From UA16 sp002292325 (GTDB lineage Bacteria > Bacteroidota > Bacteroidia > Flavobacteriales_D > Sanyastnellaceae): a stretch of DNA of 64,000 nt. The stretch is from contig CALSRC010000001.1 of the NCBI GenBank assembly GCA_943788645.1, forward strand, positions 62,001-126,000, in the 5' to 3' direction. Under the pieces are notes generated by a model. It was not told where the DNA came from, ran no database searches, and saw only the letters and a list, made by a program, of their open reading frames with translations. Below are positions 26,262 to 35,800 of this stretch, one piece after another; position 1 is the stretch's first letter; each line of letters begins with the position of its first letter. The position numbers and the translations under genes were made by a program.

Positions 26262-28468
26262 GAATCGAAGATGATTTCCGGGCGGATCAATTCACCTGTG
26301 CTGAAGCACACCCATTCTCGGTGGCCCTTTTTCATGTCGTTCAGAATGAAGACGTGCCCATTGACAGCTTGGAGGAGGTTCGAAGTGCGCCACGTAGAGT
26401 GTTGGTCCTTTTGCCGAAAGAAAACGCCTCCGGATGAAGGGGGCAACAACGCCAATTCTGAATCTTCTGATTCAAGAAAATCCATGTGCATGCCGTGCCG
26501 CTTGGTGCCCACTCCTCCAGGCGCGTTGGCATCGAGCACCAACAATTCGAGGTTCAGATGCTCATTGATTTGTGCGAAAAGCAGGACGGTCAATCCCTCC
26601 ACCGCCTCATACAACCCATCATGGATGCGGCTTGTGCTGCCGTGTCCGCGCGTCTTGTTTCGGATGTAGATCATCCATTTAAAGGCCTCCGCAACGGTGG
26701 GATTGGAGGACATTTTTTCTTTCCAATTGAACGCTTCCTTCCAGTATTGGCGAATGGAGATCATCATTTGTTCTGGAAGTGCAAGTCGCTGCTGCATCAA
26801 TTCGGCTTTGCGAACCAAATCGAACACCTTTCCAAACGGAAGAGAAAGCTGTTCACGTTCTTGTTCGACGTGATCGACGCTTTCAGAAACCAATGTCCAT
26901 CGCGCGGTCAATTCCCAAATGTTCAACAACTCCAAAAATCGGCTTGCCGGTTGACCGAACTCGTGTACGCGTCGATGCAAAATATTCAGCTCCATGATGC
27001 CTCCTTGGTAAATGAAGCGGTACGCATCCATTCCCATCTCATCGAATGAAGCTTTGACGCGTCGATTCAAATGAATGGGCTCCAATTCTACGAGCTCCCC
27101 GAGGTTGGTTTCTTCCCGGTCAAAAATGGGCTCATCAATGACGGAACAATAATATTCCAAGGATCCTTCGATGTAGGAATCAAAAGAGTGTAGATGATTT
27201 TCATTCCGCACTTGCAAGACAGAGAGATGCCGAAACGGCTGCTGAACATAATCCTGAATGTTCCGAAGCATCCTACCGGAACCCTCGCCGGGGGTAAGTT
27301 GTATCGTCACAATCGCCGCATCAGACTTCTCCAAAATACTGCCCACAGGTCGGTTTTCATCCTTGTCGAGGTAGTACTCATGATAGAGCCACGCCCAATT
27401 CATCCTGCTTTCCAACTCCGCCAGTTCCTTCTCATCCAACCAATTCCAATGGCAATCCACCCCGGTTGAAATGCACACCACCTGTGGGAAATTTCCCTTC
27501 TTTTGCCCGCTGCCATGGAATACCCATTCGGTCCAACCATCCCAAACTTGCTTCAATTCATTCCACCAAAACAGTACCGGAACAGAAAACGAGTAAGCTG
27601 CAACTGCCGTGGACAGAGGCACCAGTTTCGTTCGCGAGTTCAGCTCGGCTCTGAGCATAAAAATCTCCTTCAGATTCCTCCGCCATAGAGACTGGTATTC
27701 AAATCGATAGAGTTCGTTGTATTCTGGTGCTTCAAATGCAGACAAAAACAATAAAGCGGACATGCAAATGAACGCTAGACTTGACTCTCCCGCACAAACT
27801 AGAACACCCATGTGCAGTGCACGGATTCTTGGCGACGAAAAATAGAAGCTCTCTGTTAAATGGAGTATTTGATTTCGCTCAGCTGAATTCAGCCTATCGA
27901 TTTCATTCAGCCCTTCCGCAATAGCTCTTTCGAAATTGTAGTTCCGCTTCGCGCAACCCCAAGTTTCATTCAAAAACAGGAAAGCTGCGGCAAAGACAAA
28001 CCATTGGAATTCATTAGGCAACATGTGATAAGCCAGCCATCCAACATACAAGGCCAACATGACACCGATGACTTGGGATATCATGTTCGCCATGTATTTC
28101 CTCTTGCGATCGCTCCGGGCTCGAGCAACGTCCTGTGATTGGTAATCATCATAAAGAAACCCCCACATTGAATATTTCTTGTAACGCTGGAATCGGTCGC
28201 CTTTATTAAAAATGACTGAACCAATCATTGACCCAATAAACCACCCAGGCCTAGTAAAAATCTGTCTGAGGTGTGGAAAGTCATTCCGCGTCATGATTTC
28301 CAGCACCATCATAGAAAACCATCCGTAACGGATGATGGGGTCGTCAGTGGCAGCAAAAATCGAAGCCCACCAAAACACTTGGGCCAACCCGAAACTCCAG
28401 CGGAGGCGCCATGCGCCCAAATATGCTACCGCGCCCAATGAAACAAGGACCTCAACCATCTCCGCCAC
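26258..28468 (-). CDS. Large membrane protein, 736 codons, with an HEPN-like R-N-x4-H motif
   Basis: I recognise no family over the full length. Residues 1-150 and about 225-305 hold several hydrophobic segments (two N-terminal, a pair around 130-165, one near 225-245 and one near 285-305). The rest is soluble and alpha-helical. Near residue 600 SSNPTVAEAFKWMIYIRNKTRGHG contains R-N-K-T-R-G-H, the spacing of HEPN-domain RNase motifs found in many prokaryotic conflict proteins. GTG 28468 overlaps the stop of the 42-aa gene upstream; ATG 28459 is an alternative. It is coupled to YqaE copy 2. A membrane-anchored effector in a defence-like cassette is a guess. Confidence 0.6.
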   Translation of the reverse strand: MAEMVEVLVSLGAVAYLGAWRLRWSFGLAQVFWWASIFAATDDPIIRYGWFSMMVLEIMTRNDFPHLRQIFTRPGWFIGSMIGSVIFNKGDRFQRYKKYSMWGFLYDDYQSQDVARARSDRKRKYMANMISQVIGVMLALYVGWLAYHMLPNEFQWFVFAAAFLFLNETWGCAKRNYNFERAIAEGLNEIDRLNSAERNQILHLTESFYFSSPRIRALHMGVLVCAGESSLAFICMSALLFLSAFEAPEYNELYRFEYQSLWRRNLKEIFMLRAELNSRTKLVPLSTAVAAYSFSVPVLFWWNELKQVWDGWTEWVFHGSGQKKGNFPQVVCISTGVDCHWNWLDEKELAELESRMNWAWLYHEYYLDKDENRPVGSILEKSDAAIVTIQLTPGEGSGRMLRNIQDYVQQPFRHLSVLQVRNENHLHSFDSYIEGSLEYYCSVIDEPIFDREETNLGELVELEPIHLNRRVKASFDEMGMDAYRFIYQGGIMELNILHRRVHEFGQPASRFLELLNIWELTARWTLVSESVDHVEQEREQLSLPFGKVFDLVRKAELMQQRLALPEQMMISIRQYWKEAFNWKEKMSSNPTVAEAFKWMIYIRNKTRGHGSTSRIHDGLYEAVEGLTVLLFAQINEHLNLELLVLDANAPGGVGTKRHGMHMDFLESEDSELALLPPSSGGVFFRQKDQHSTWRTSNLLQAVNGHVFILNDMKKGHREWVCFSTGELIRPEIIFDS

Positions 28469-28597
28469 TTAAAAATCTATGATGATTTCAATGGCCGCTG
28501 ATGATACCATCCCCATAATTCCTTTCTTCTCCTCTGTTTTGACCGGAGCCAATTTTGCAACGCCTGCTTCAAGCGCATTGATTTCTTCAATAAACAT
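28469..28597 (-). CDS. Very small ORF, 42 aa, coupled to the large membrane protein
   Basis: Reads MFIEEINALEAGVAKLAPVK and continues through a lysine/glutamate stretch to an Ala/Ile-rich end. The stop TAA is directly followed by the GTG of the 736-codon gene, so it is placed to couple translation. It has the look of a leader or small partner peptide. No family recognised. Confidence 0.45.
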   Translation of the reverse strand: MFIEEINALEAGVAKLAPVKTEEKKGIMGMVSSAAIEIIIDF

Positions 28598-28791
28598 GAC
28601 GTATCGATTTATCCGTTCCCACAGCTCACCCCGTTAAATTACAACAATTTATGTCCCGCAACTGAATTGCACTTTTGTATCCGAAAAACAATTCAGCGTT
28701 GAATCGATATCGTACCATTGCAACATTTGGCAGTGATTCCTCCCACTTAGGGGTGGCGTCACATGTCACAGATTGAAAAAAATCCGAAAAC

Positions 28792-29007
28792 ATGGTTATT
28801 TCAGGAAAAAAGGTCATTTACGTTGATTTTGAAATTGAGGTCTCCGCTGAATCACTCAAGGAAATGGGGCACACAGGGTTTGACGATTACAACACACACG
28901 AATTCCAAAAATTCATCGCAGAGGTTGGTTCGTATACAGAACTTGGAGAAGAATGGGTTGAATTTGAAATCGATTTTGTCGAAGGCGCCGATGCAGAGGA
29001 TATTTGA
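28792..29007 (+). CDS. Small acidic hypothetical protein, 71 aa
   Basis: Begins MVISGKKVIYVDFEIEVSAE and is strongly acidic after residue 12 (many Glu and Asp), with a plausible beta-alpha pattern. No family recognised. It stands alone between minus-strand genes. An overlapping frame on the same strand starting upstream is poorer in composition, so this frame was preferred. It may not be expressed. Confidence 0.35.
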   Translation: MVISGKKVIYVDFEIEVSAESLKEMGHTGFDDYNTHEFQKFIAEVGSYTELGEEWVEFEIDFVEGADAEDI

Positions 29008-29016
29008 ATACACCAA

Positions 29017-29235
29017 TCATTCAGCGAAAAAGCTACGTCGAACCCAAAGCATCTGATTATACGTATGAACGACTTCAATAATTTCAAAGAGGATTTTGGT
29101 AGCTACGAATACCTGTTCATCAACCAAAACTTCAGGGATTAGGCGAAGCAGTGGCTCAAGTTGACCTCGACAATATCTGATCTCTCCCCTTGCGTCCCAA
29201 GCAAATGCCTCCGCAACGGTTGGATTTGAGCACAT
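29017..29235 (-). pseudogene. Gene remnant related to the HEPN-motif protein
   Basis: Starting MCSNPTVAEAFAW, this short frame repeats the SSNPTVAEAFKW segment of the 26258-28468 protein at both protein and base level (a shared CCGTTGCGGAGGC core). It then diverges and lacks the R-N-x4-H motif. The rest is helical. It lies right behind the MscS fragment on the same strand. It looks like the remains of a second copy of the same gene, not a working gene. Confidence 0.4.
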
Positions 29236-29248
29236 TATTTTATCGGAC

Positions 29249-29863
29249 TTAGCCCAAGACGATCTCTTCCCTTTGCAAGGCTTGAACAAGCTTGATATAA
29301 ATCGCTGTGTTTTGTCCATTGATCAACTCTTGCAAAGGATCGCTCTCAAAAGGTTTATCCTCTTCTAGCGTTTTTTTATCCAAGTAATATTCGAAATACA
29401 ACTCATGCACATTCGCCGACATTGGCCCGAAGCGGATAGAATAATCATCCTTGATGTAATTGTTTGACCTTGCTTCCTCAAGAATAATTTCCGTCGCCCT
29501 TTTGAGTTTGTCGGATGATTGATTCTTATCAATTCGCAAACAGATAGTATCAGAAGTAAGTTCCGCTTCTGTATAGTTTTCTATTGGCTCAGAAATAAAC
29601 AGCTTGTTAGGTAAGGAAGTTATTTTCCCACTTACATTCTTAATTCTAATATCGCTTATACCAAGCTGCACAACCTCGCCTTCAAACCCACCAATTTTAA
29701 TGGTATGGCCTACTTTAAATGAGTCTTTAAAATACAAGAGGATTCCACCTATAAGATTGCCAATAAAATCCTGAGCTGCCAAGGCCACGGCCATTCCCCC
29801 CAAGCCCACACCGGCTAAAATGGTTGTTGTATTGTACCCGGCTTTGTCGAAGGCCAATAGCAT
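29249..29863 (-). pseudogene. MscS-type mechanosensitive channel, 5'-truncated
   Basis: The 204 residues begin just before the pore helix TM3 (AGVGLGGMAVALAAQDFIGN), go through the beta domain (KIGGFEGEVVQLGISDIRIK, LPNKLFI) and end in the alpha/beta vestibule. MscS channels relieve osmotic pressure and need two more membrane helices before TM3, normally 80-100 residues, which are absent. Upstream of the first Met the sequence is unrelated. It is probably a broken gene, though a minimal pore protein cannot be fully excluded. Confidence 0.75.
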
Positions 29864-29929
29864 GCCTATCCATCATGCCTTCATCAACAAACATTACAAA
29901 CCAACCAACTCATGAAACAAAGAAGAAAC

Positions 29930-30112
29930 ATGGAACTCACCGTCCACATCGAAAGCGAACCGAACTGGACCTTAGACGACACCCTCTACGAGGTCAAATC
30001 CGTCGTCACCCTCATTCAAAACCGCATCCCACAAGTCCCGCCGATGGATGTGGTCATCCACTTCACAGATCCCGAACCTGAACGTGACAAAGGGGACGAT
30101 TTGCCGTTCTAA
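29930..30112 (+). CDS. Small hypothetical protein, 60 aa
   Basis: Starts MELTVHIESEPNWTLDDTLY after an AGAAGAAAC purine stretch that may serve as ribosome-binding site; an upstream in-frame ATG at 29912 is possible. The protein is acidic and Pro-rich at its end, with alternating hydrophobic residues. No family recognised. Confidence 0.4.
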   Translation: MELTVHIESEPNWTLDDTLYEVKSVVTLIQNRIPQVPPMDVVIHFTDPEPERDKGDDLPF

Positions 30113-30128
30113 GATGTCCCCAACTCTA

Positions 30129-30425
30129 CTAAATGGATTGTATTAGTTCATCGTAATCACTTGGACGCAAGGTAGCTTGTACGTTTCCCTCGAGATCACA
30201 AACATCTACACAAGGGCTACCTGATTCGTCGTACGTAAATCTGTACTCCTTTTCTTGTGTATAGAAGCATACATTATTTAAAACTTCATCATCCTCATCA
30301 AAATCGCTATCTACAGACTGGATTTTCACCCCTGCTGCCTCAAAGAGACCCGACATAGTTTCAATGATCGCCTCTACAGCTTCTTCAGAAGGCTCGAAGT
30401 CAAAATGAAAAAAGTTATGTTCCAT
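30129..30425 (-). CDS. Hypothetical protein, 98 aa
   Basis: An acidic 98-residue protein with an N-terminal helix (EEAVEAIIETMSGLFEAAG) and beta strands after it (YRFTYDESGSPCVDVCDLEG). No family recognised. It is divergent from the DNA-glycosylase-like gene, with 59 bp between starts. Composition is AT-rich, like its neighbours. Confidence 0.5.
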   Translation of the reverse strand: MEHNFFHFDFEPSEEAVEAIIETMSGLFEAAGVKIQSVDSDFDEDDEVLNNVCFYTQEKEYRFTYDESGSPCVDVCDLEGNVQATLRPSDYDELIQSI

Positions 30426-30484
30426 GATTAAAATTTTGTTTTCGTTACACGTGAAATAGTTTTGAGGCCAGAAAACGAAGAATA

Positions 30485-31153
30485 ATGGGAAGACACAAAT
30501 TTGCCAACCACCAGTTTCCTGCTTTCAAAGGAGATACATTCCAAACCAATTCGACAATATTAGTTCCGAGTCAATACAGTCCAATTATAATGTTCATTGG
30601 CACACACAATGACGGAGATATCGCTGGAAATTCTGCGGATTTCTTTTACGGCCGAAATTACTTCTGGCCAGTATGGAGAAGCCTTTTGAACATACCAGGA
30701 GTTGTGAATGGACCCAAGGGCCGTCGAGAACACAATATGACTGAAATCCCACTATATGGAGTTGAAAATAGTATATACAACATCTGCAAATTAGGAATGA
30801 TGACCTTCGCAGACTTGGTTTTTGAAGTCGACGGGAATTTAAATAATCACCATGACGAGGACATACCAAAGGCAGGGGCGATCAGATGGGCTACCGATGA
30901 AATAATTGATTTCCTCAGGTCTACCCCCAGTATTCGATTTGTCTATGCAACTCGTCAAATGGAAAACGCAGCTCCTTGGAATGGTCAGTGGGATAAAATC
31001 GTGAACTCAATGTCAGATAGAGATGTTACCTTTGGATGCATACATACACCTAGTGGGAATGGCGCAGGAATAGGACCACGACGTGAAGCACTCGAACAAA
31101 GATGGTTGAGGCAAATAAGCGCCGCGTACCTGTATGAGGTTGGCATTAAATGA
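30485..31153 (+). CDS. Uracil/thymine-DNA glycosylase superfamily-like protein
   Basis: A 222-residue protein. The segment IIMFIGTHNDGDIAGNSADF followed by FYGRNYFWPVW resembles motif 1 and its neighbour in the UDG/MUG fold (lfiGtxPg...N.FW). Near the end CIHTPSGNGAG followed by REALEQRWLRQI recalls the leucine-loop motif 2 and final helix. These enzymes cut damaged or foreign bases from DNA. The catalytic residue cannot be named with certainty. The gene stands alone in an AT-rich patch, which suggests transfer. Confidence 0.55.
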   Translation: MGRHKFANHQFPAFKGDTFQTNSTILVPSQYSPIIMFIGTHNDGDIAGNSADFFYGRNYFWPVWRSLLNIPGVVNGPKGRREHNMTEIPLYGVENSIYNICKLGMMTFADLVFEVDGNLNNHHDEDIPKAGAIRWATDEIIDFLRSTPSIRFVYATRQMENAAPWNGQWDKIVNSMSDRDVTFGCIHTPSGNGAGIGPRREALEQRWLRQISAAYLYEVGIK

Positions 31154-31360
31154 CACTGTTTTTCTGTTGCTGAAAGTGCAACAGTTCACGATCAATCCCT
31201 CTTCTAAAAGGCAATTCCACATCATCTAAAATCAAACTTCAGCGCAAATTTTGTGGCCGCAAAAGGGTGAATCTGTTCTGCAATTGTTCTGCAAACCGAA
31301 AATTGCGTCCCTGTGAAAAACAAAACAAGGGTCGTTAAATCCTTGTTTGTCAGAACGTTG
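31154..31360. other. Intergenic stretch before the tRNA pair
   Basis: About 200 bases without a supported gene. AT-rich, with a run of short repeats of CTGTT/TTCTGC character. No tRNA-end duplicate (attachment-site-like) was found by eye. Confidence 0.4.
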
Positions 31361-31432
31361 TAGCCCCGCCGAGAATCGAACTCGGATCAAACGTTTAGGA
31401 AACGCTTATTCTATCCATTGAACTACGGGGCC
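31361..31432 (-). tRNA. tRNA-Arg (CCU anticodon)
   Basis: Folds as a cloverleaf of 72 nt: acceptor GGCCCCG pairs with CGGGGCT (one G-U), followed by TA at positions 8-9. The anticodon stem AGCGT/ACGTT closes the loop TTCCTAA with anticodon CCT, and the T arm is CCGAG-TTCGATT-CTCGG. No CCA is encoded. Lies 49 bp from the tRNA-Met on the same strand. Confidence 0.9.
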
Positions 31433-31481
31433 AGCGCGGAATGCGAGGGGTCTCAAGCCGAAAAAGCCTTGGAGGAAAAAG

Positions 31482-31555
31482 TGCGCCCAGTAGGACTTGA
31501 ACCTACGACCAATGGATTATGAGTCCACTGCTCTAACCAACTGAGCTATGGGCGC
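31482..31555 (-). tRNA. tRNA with CAU anticodon (Met; Ile2 not excluded)
   Basis: A 74-nt cloverleaf. Acceptor GCGCCCA pairs with TGGGCGC, the D arm is AGCTCAGTTGGTTAGAGC, the anticodon loop CTCATAA has CAT, and the T arm is CGTAGGTTCAAGTCCTACT. The CAT anticodon can read Met, or AUA (Ile) if lysidine-modified; sequence by eye cannot separate these. No CCA encoded. Confidence 0.88.
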
Positions 31556-31622
31556 GCTTTTCGGTTACAAATGTAATGCCTTCAGCAATCTTCTTGAGCG
31601 ATTTCCTGAGTCAAAGACCAAT

Positions 31623-31660
31623 AAAAAAACCGGGGATTCCTCTTGTAAAGAAATCCCCGG
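31623..31660 (-). terminator. Rho-independent terminator after the 31720-32730 lipoprotein gene
   Basis: A nine-pair stem CCGGGGATT / AATCCCCGG around a 13-nt loop. On the minus strand it is followed by seven T's. It lies about 60 nt after the stop of the minus-strand lipoprotein gene and before the tRNA pair. Confidence 0.85.
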
Positions 31661-31719
31661 CATCACATCGATTTAAATCCGTTGGTTAGATGTCTGCTAG
31701 GCGCAACATCCCCAGTCCA

Positions 31720-32730
31720 TCAAAACTGCAAGCGCAATCCAAATCCAATGTCCCAAGAATTACCCCCCGTCACCTCAAAACTTTCGATGTTCAGGTCTCC
31801 TGAACCATCTTTGGAAATGAATCGGATCGCGTTCAGGTTTTTGTGAATTTTGCACACTCCTCGGATGGAGCGAAACAACTTTAAGTCCAGACCACTGCCC
31901 ACCCGAAGACCAAGCAAAGACGCCGAATCGAAGGAAGTGCTTCCATCGGCAATGTCATCAAAAGTGTACGAATTCAAATTAAGTCCAGCCACCAACCTCA
32001 TGTTCACGTTTTTGGAAGCAGGGATTTGGTGCATCAGACCGATGGCGAAGGCACTCGCCATATCGATAGATGCGTAATCCGTAAATGTCTCCGCATTGTT
32101 GGACGAATTGATGGTGGCCTCCACTCCAGAAGGCATTTGGTCCTCCGAAAAACCATCGATCGCGACGAATCCTCGGGTTTCGAACCCATTGATTTCAAGC
32201 GGGAAATCCACTTGCATTCCGACGTAATTGCCTATCGTAAAATCAAGTCCAATTGGATTCTCCTTGATGGTTATTTCATTCAGGTAGTTGGAGCGGCGCA
32301 CGTCTTTGATGAGCCTGGAATACTGAACCACTGATTTGGGCAAGGAGTCAACTTGGTACACTCGCGTGTAGTGTGCAGGCATACCAGAAACTTTGATGGT
32401 TATTTCTCGCTCCGCCTTTTTGACCAATACTCGCGTGGTCTCAAACGTGGCATCCACAATGTAATCGCATTGGTGAGCCGTTTGGAACCCCGCAATTGCA
32501 TTCTCCTTCAAGTCCGACATCGGGAGCTTGACATCACCTGAATAGACAAACTCCTTTCGCTCCAAATCAACTTCCAAATCAGCCATCAAAGGTCGCATAA
32601 CCATTCCAGTCGCATTCACATCTGTCACCGCATCGGTTCTGTTCGTCTTCCGGATAAGGGTCTCCGAGCTATTGCATGAAGCAAGAAAAAAAATCACGCC
32701 TATTCCGGCTAGTAATTGGAGGTTTTTCAT
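31720..32730 (-). CDS. Lipoprotein with outer-membrane-type beta-rich C-terminus, unknown
   Basis: A 336-residue protein from ATG 32730, start MKNLQLLAGIGVIFFLASC: a signal peptide with lipobox ASC (Cys19). The mature part has a domain of about 110 residues, then strands typical of a small beta-barrel or outer-membrane protein (LRVGSGLDLKLF, end WDIGFGLRLQF with terminal Phe). No family recognised. The reading frame could start 18 codons upstream, but those residues do not look like a leader, and the likely promoter overlaps them. It ends at a strong terminator. Confidence 0.7.
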   Translation of the reverse strand: MKNLQLLAGIGVIFFLASCNSSETLIRKTNRTDAVTDVNATGMVMRPLMADLEVDLERKEFVYSGDVKLPMSDLKENAIAGFQTAHQCDYIVDATFETTRVLVKKAEREITIKVSGMPAHYTRVYQVDSLPKSVVQYSRLIKDVRRSNYLNEITIKENPIGLDFTIGNYVGMQVDFPLEINGFETRGFVAIDGFSEDQMPSGVEATINSSNNAETFTDYASIDMASAFAIGLMHQIPASKNVNMRLVAGLNLNSYTFDDIADGSTSFDSASLLGLRVGSGLDLKLFRSIRGVCKIHKNLNAIRFISKDGSGDLNIESFEVTGGNSWDIGFGLRLQF

Positions 32731-32753
32731 TCTATTGTTTGTTTTAATTTGGA

Positions 32754-32784
32754 CAAATATGAAAAAAACCCATCCCTTCACCAA
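32754..32784 (-). promoter_or_regulatory. Candidate Bacteroidota-type promoter of the 31720-32730 gene
   Basis: On the minus strand TTG (32784-32782) is followed after 20-21 nt by CATATTTG (32761-32754), one base off the TAnnTTTG -7 element. It lies 24 nt before the start codon. This is the spacing known for the sigma factor of this phylum. Unverified. Confidence 0.45.
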
Positions 32785-32851
32785 TTATTTTCAATAGAAA
32801 ATCACCTCATTCTTGATGCTGTCTTCGGAGTCAATTCTGTCTTGCTCAGCA

Positions 32852-35800
32852 TTAGTCCATCACGCACCGAACGGAACCGCCGAAGCCTTTGGCGATGAGT
32901 GAACGTTCGACTTGTGCATTGCCCGATTCAAGCTTTCGCGCCCAATTCGAAGAACCGCTGTTGCTGCCCGTCCACAGGAGGCTCATCGTGCCAAACCCGT
33001 TGAAACTTCCGAAGGAATAGCGTTGTCCAGATGGCGCGCCAGAAAAGCCTGACGTGTTTGTACCGTCCCAAGCAGGCGTGTCAGATGCGGATGCTTTGAG
33101 CTGATCGCCTTGGTCGGTGCCTCGGTCCCCATAACCTGTGAGCGCAAGGGAGTCCATTCCAAGCGACGCTTCAATCGACATCCAATCTCCGTCGGACGCC
33201 ACGTGCCAATCGCTTGGGCAGAGGCCTCGGGCGTCGTTCACCGCATAGCCGTTGTAGAGGTAACCGTGCTCAACGATGCTGGTTTCGTCACCATTGGCTG
33301 CGGTGCACGCAGGTGCAAATTCCGAACTCGCCGCGTACCAATCGGCTGACTCCAGCGACAAGCCAACGGCATCGCCGTTTTGGAATTGTTGTGAAGCCAA
33401 ATTGTCGCGGAACCAGCATTGATCGCCTATGGAAACCAAGTCGTAAACGTCACCATGATAGGTGATGGACGTAACTAAGCCACAAGGGTCCTCAATGACA
33501 ATGCAAGTGTTGTCATCAACCAATGCAAAAGGGTCATAGTTTTCTGCCAATGGGTCCGTGCAACCCTCCGCCAAATCACACTCTGCACCAAAGACCGATA
33601 ACATTATGAGCAGGTCTTCCGTTCCTCGGTTGCCACTGTTGTCCAAGTCACCAAAGCACGTAGGAATCACCATGCATTCGCTGAAGGCATCGACCCACAC
33701 CGTCCCGTCCCCGCAGTATAACCCGCTGGCCAGGGCTGCCATGAATTCCTCTGTCGCTTCAGCGCAGTTATTCTCCACTGGCAATCCATCTTCCAACTCA
33801 TCGCAAATGCCATTGGCGTTTTCATCGTTCAAGCAATTGCCATCGCAATCCTCGATCTCCGAAGCATAATCACAGTATCCATTGTCCGTCGCCAAGGGGT
33901 CGTAGTTGCAGGCATCGCTCGCTTGGCAACCCGTTACCTCGTTTTGATCGCATATTCCGTCTTGATCCGAATCAACGAGGCAACCGCCGTCGCAGTCGTA
34001 GCCTTCCGTGGCGTAAGTGCACGAAGCGTCGTCGTCCGTCGCTGCCGCCGCAAAGTTGCACGCCACATAATCCGTGCAACCCGGCACTTCAAACGCATTG
34101 CATACCCCGTCGCTATCGCTGTCAAACAAGCATTCTCCCGGAGCAATCGTAACCCGTTTCCGCAAACCAGCATGAGCCGTTGTCTTCGGTCGCTGTCACA
34201 TCAAAATTGCACGCACCATTGTCCATGCAACCCAATACAATGGTCGTTGTCGTTCCTCCGCTACACAATGTTTCATACCCCGGTAGGCAGTTCCCATCGC
34301 AATCGAATCCGATCATCGGATAGTCGCAGTAACCCGCATCTGTGGCCGTCTCATCGTAGTTGCAAGCATCGCTCGCTTGGCAACCCGTTACCTCGTTTTG
34401 ATCGCATATTCCGTCTTGATCCGAATCAACGAGGCAACCGCCGTCGCAGTCGTAGCCTTCCGTGGCGTATGTGCACGAAGCGTCGTCGTCCGTCGCTGCC
34501 GCAGCAAAGTTGCACGCCACATAATCCGTGCAACCTGGCACTTCAAACGCATTGCATACCCCGTCGCTATCGCTGTCAAACAAGCATTCCCCGGAGCAAT
34601 CGTAACCCGTTTCCGCAAACCAGCATGAGCCGTTGTCTTCGGTCGCTGTCACATCAAAATTGCACGCACCATTGTCCATGCAACCCAATACAATGGTCGT
34701 TGTCATTCCTCCGCTACACAATGTTTCATACCCCGGTAGGCAGTTCCCATCGCAATCGAATCCGATCATCGGATAGTCGCAGTAACCAGCATCTGTGGCT
34801 GTCTCATCGTAGTTGCAAGCATCGCTCGCTTGGCAACCCGTTACCTCGTTTTGATCGCATATTCCGTCTTGATCCGAATCAACGAGGCAACCGCCGTCGC
34901 AGTCGTAGCCTTCCGTGGCGTATGTGCACGAAGCGTCGTCGTCCGTCGCTGCAGCCGCAAAGTTGCACGCCACATAATCCGTGCAACCCGGCACTTCGTT
35001 GGCGTCGCAAACCCCGTCGCTATCGCTGTCAAACAAGCATTCTCCCGAGCAATCGTAACCCGTTTCCGCAAACCAGCATGAGCCGTTGTCTTCGGTCGCT
35101 GTCACATCAAAATTGCACGCACCATTGTCCATGCAACCCAATACAATGGTCGTTGTCGTTCCTCCGTTACACAATGTTTCATACCCCGGTAGGCAGTTCC
35201 CATCGCAATCGAATCCGATCATCGGATAGTCGCAGTAACCCGCATCTGTGGCCGTCTCATCGTAGTTGCAAGCATCGCTCGCTTGGCAACCCGTTACCTC
35301 GTTTTGATCGCATATTCCGTCTTGATCCGAATCAACGAGGCAACCGCCGTCGCAGTCGTAGCCTTCCGTGGCGTATGTGCACGTAGCGTCGTCGTCCGTC
35401 GCTGCAGCCGCAAAGTTGCACGCCACATAATCCGTGCAACCCGGCACTTCAAACGCATTGCATACCCCGTCGCTATCGCTGTCAAACAAGCATTCCCCGG
35501 AGCAATCGTAACCCGTTTCCGCAAACCAGCATGAGCCGTTGTCTTCGGTCGCTGTCACATCAAAATTGCACGCACCATTGTCCATGCAACCCAATACAAT
35601 GGTCGTTGTCGTTCCTCCGCTACACAATGTTTCATACCCCGGTAGGCAGTTCCCATCGCAATCGAATCCGATCATCGGATAGTCGCAGTAACCCGCATCT
35701 GTGGCTGTCTCATCGTAGTTGCAAGCATCGTTCGCTTGGCAACCCGTTACCTCGTTTTGATCGCATATTCCGTCTTGATCCGAATCAACGAGGCAACCGC

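Noticed and set aside
31361..31555. tRNA genes as integration site of an island to their left
   Set aside because: No duplicated tRNA 3' end and no integrase were found in the AT-rich patch.
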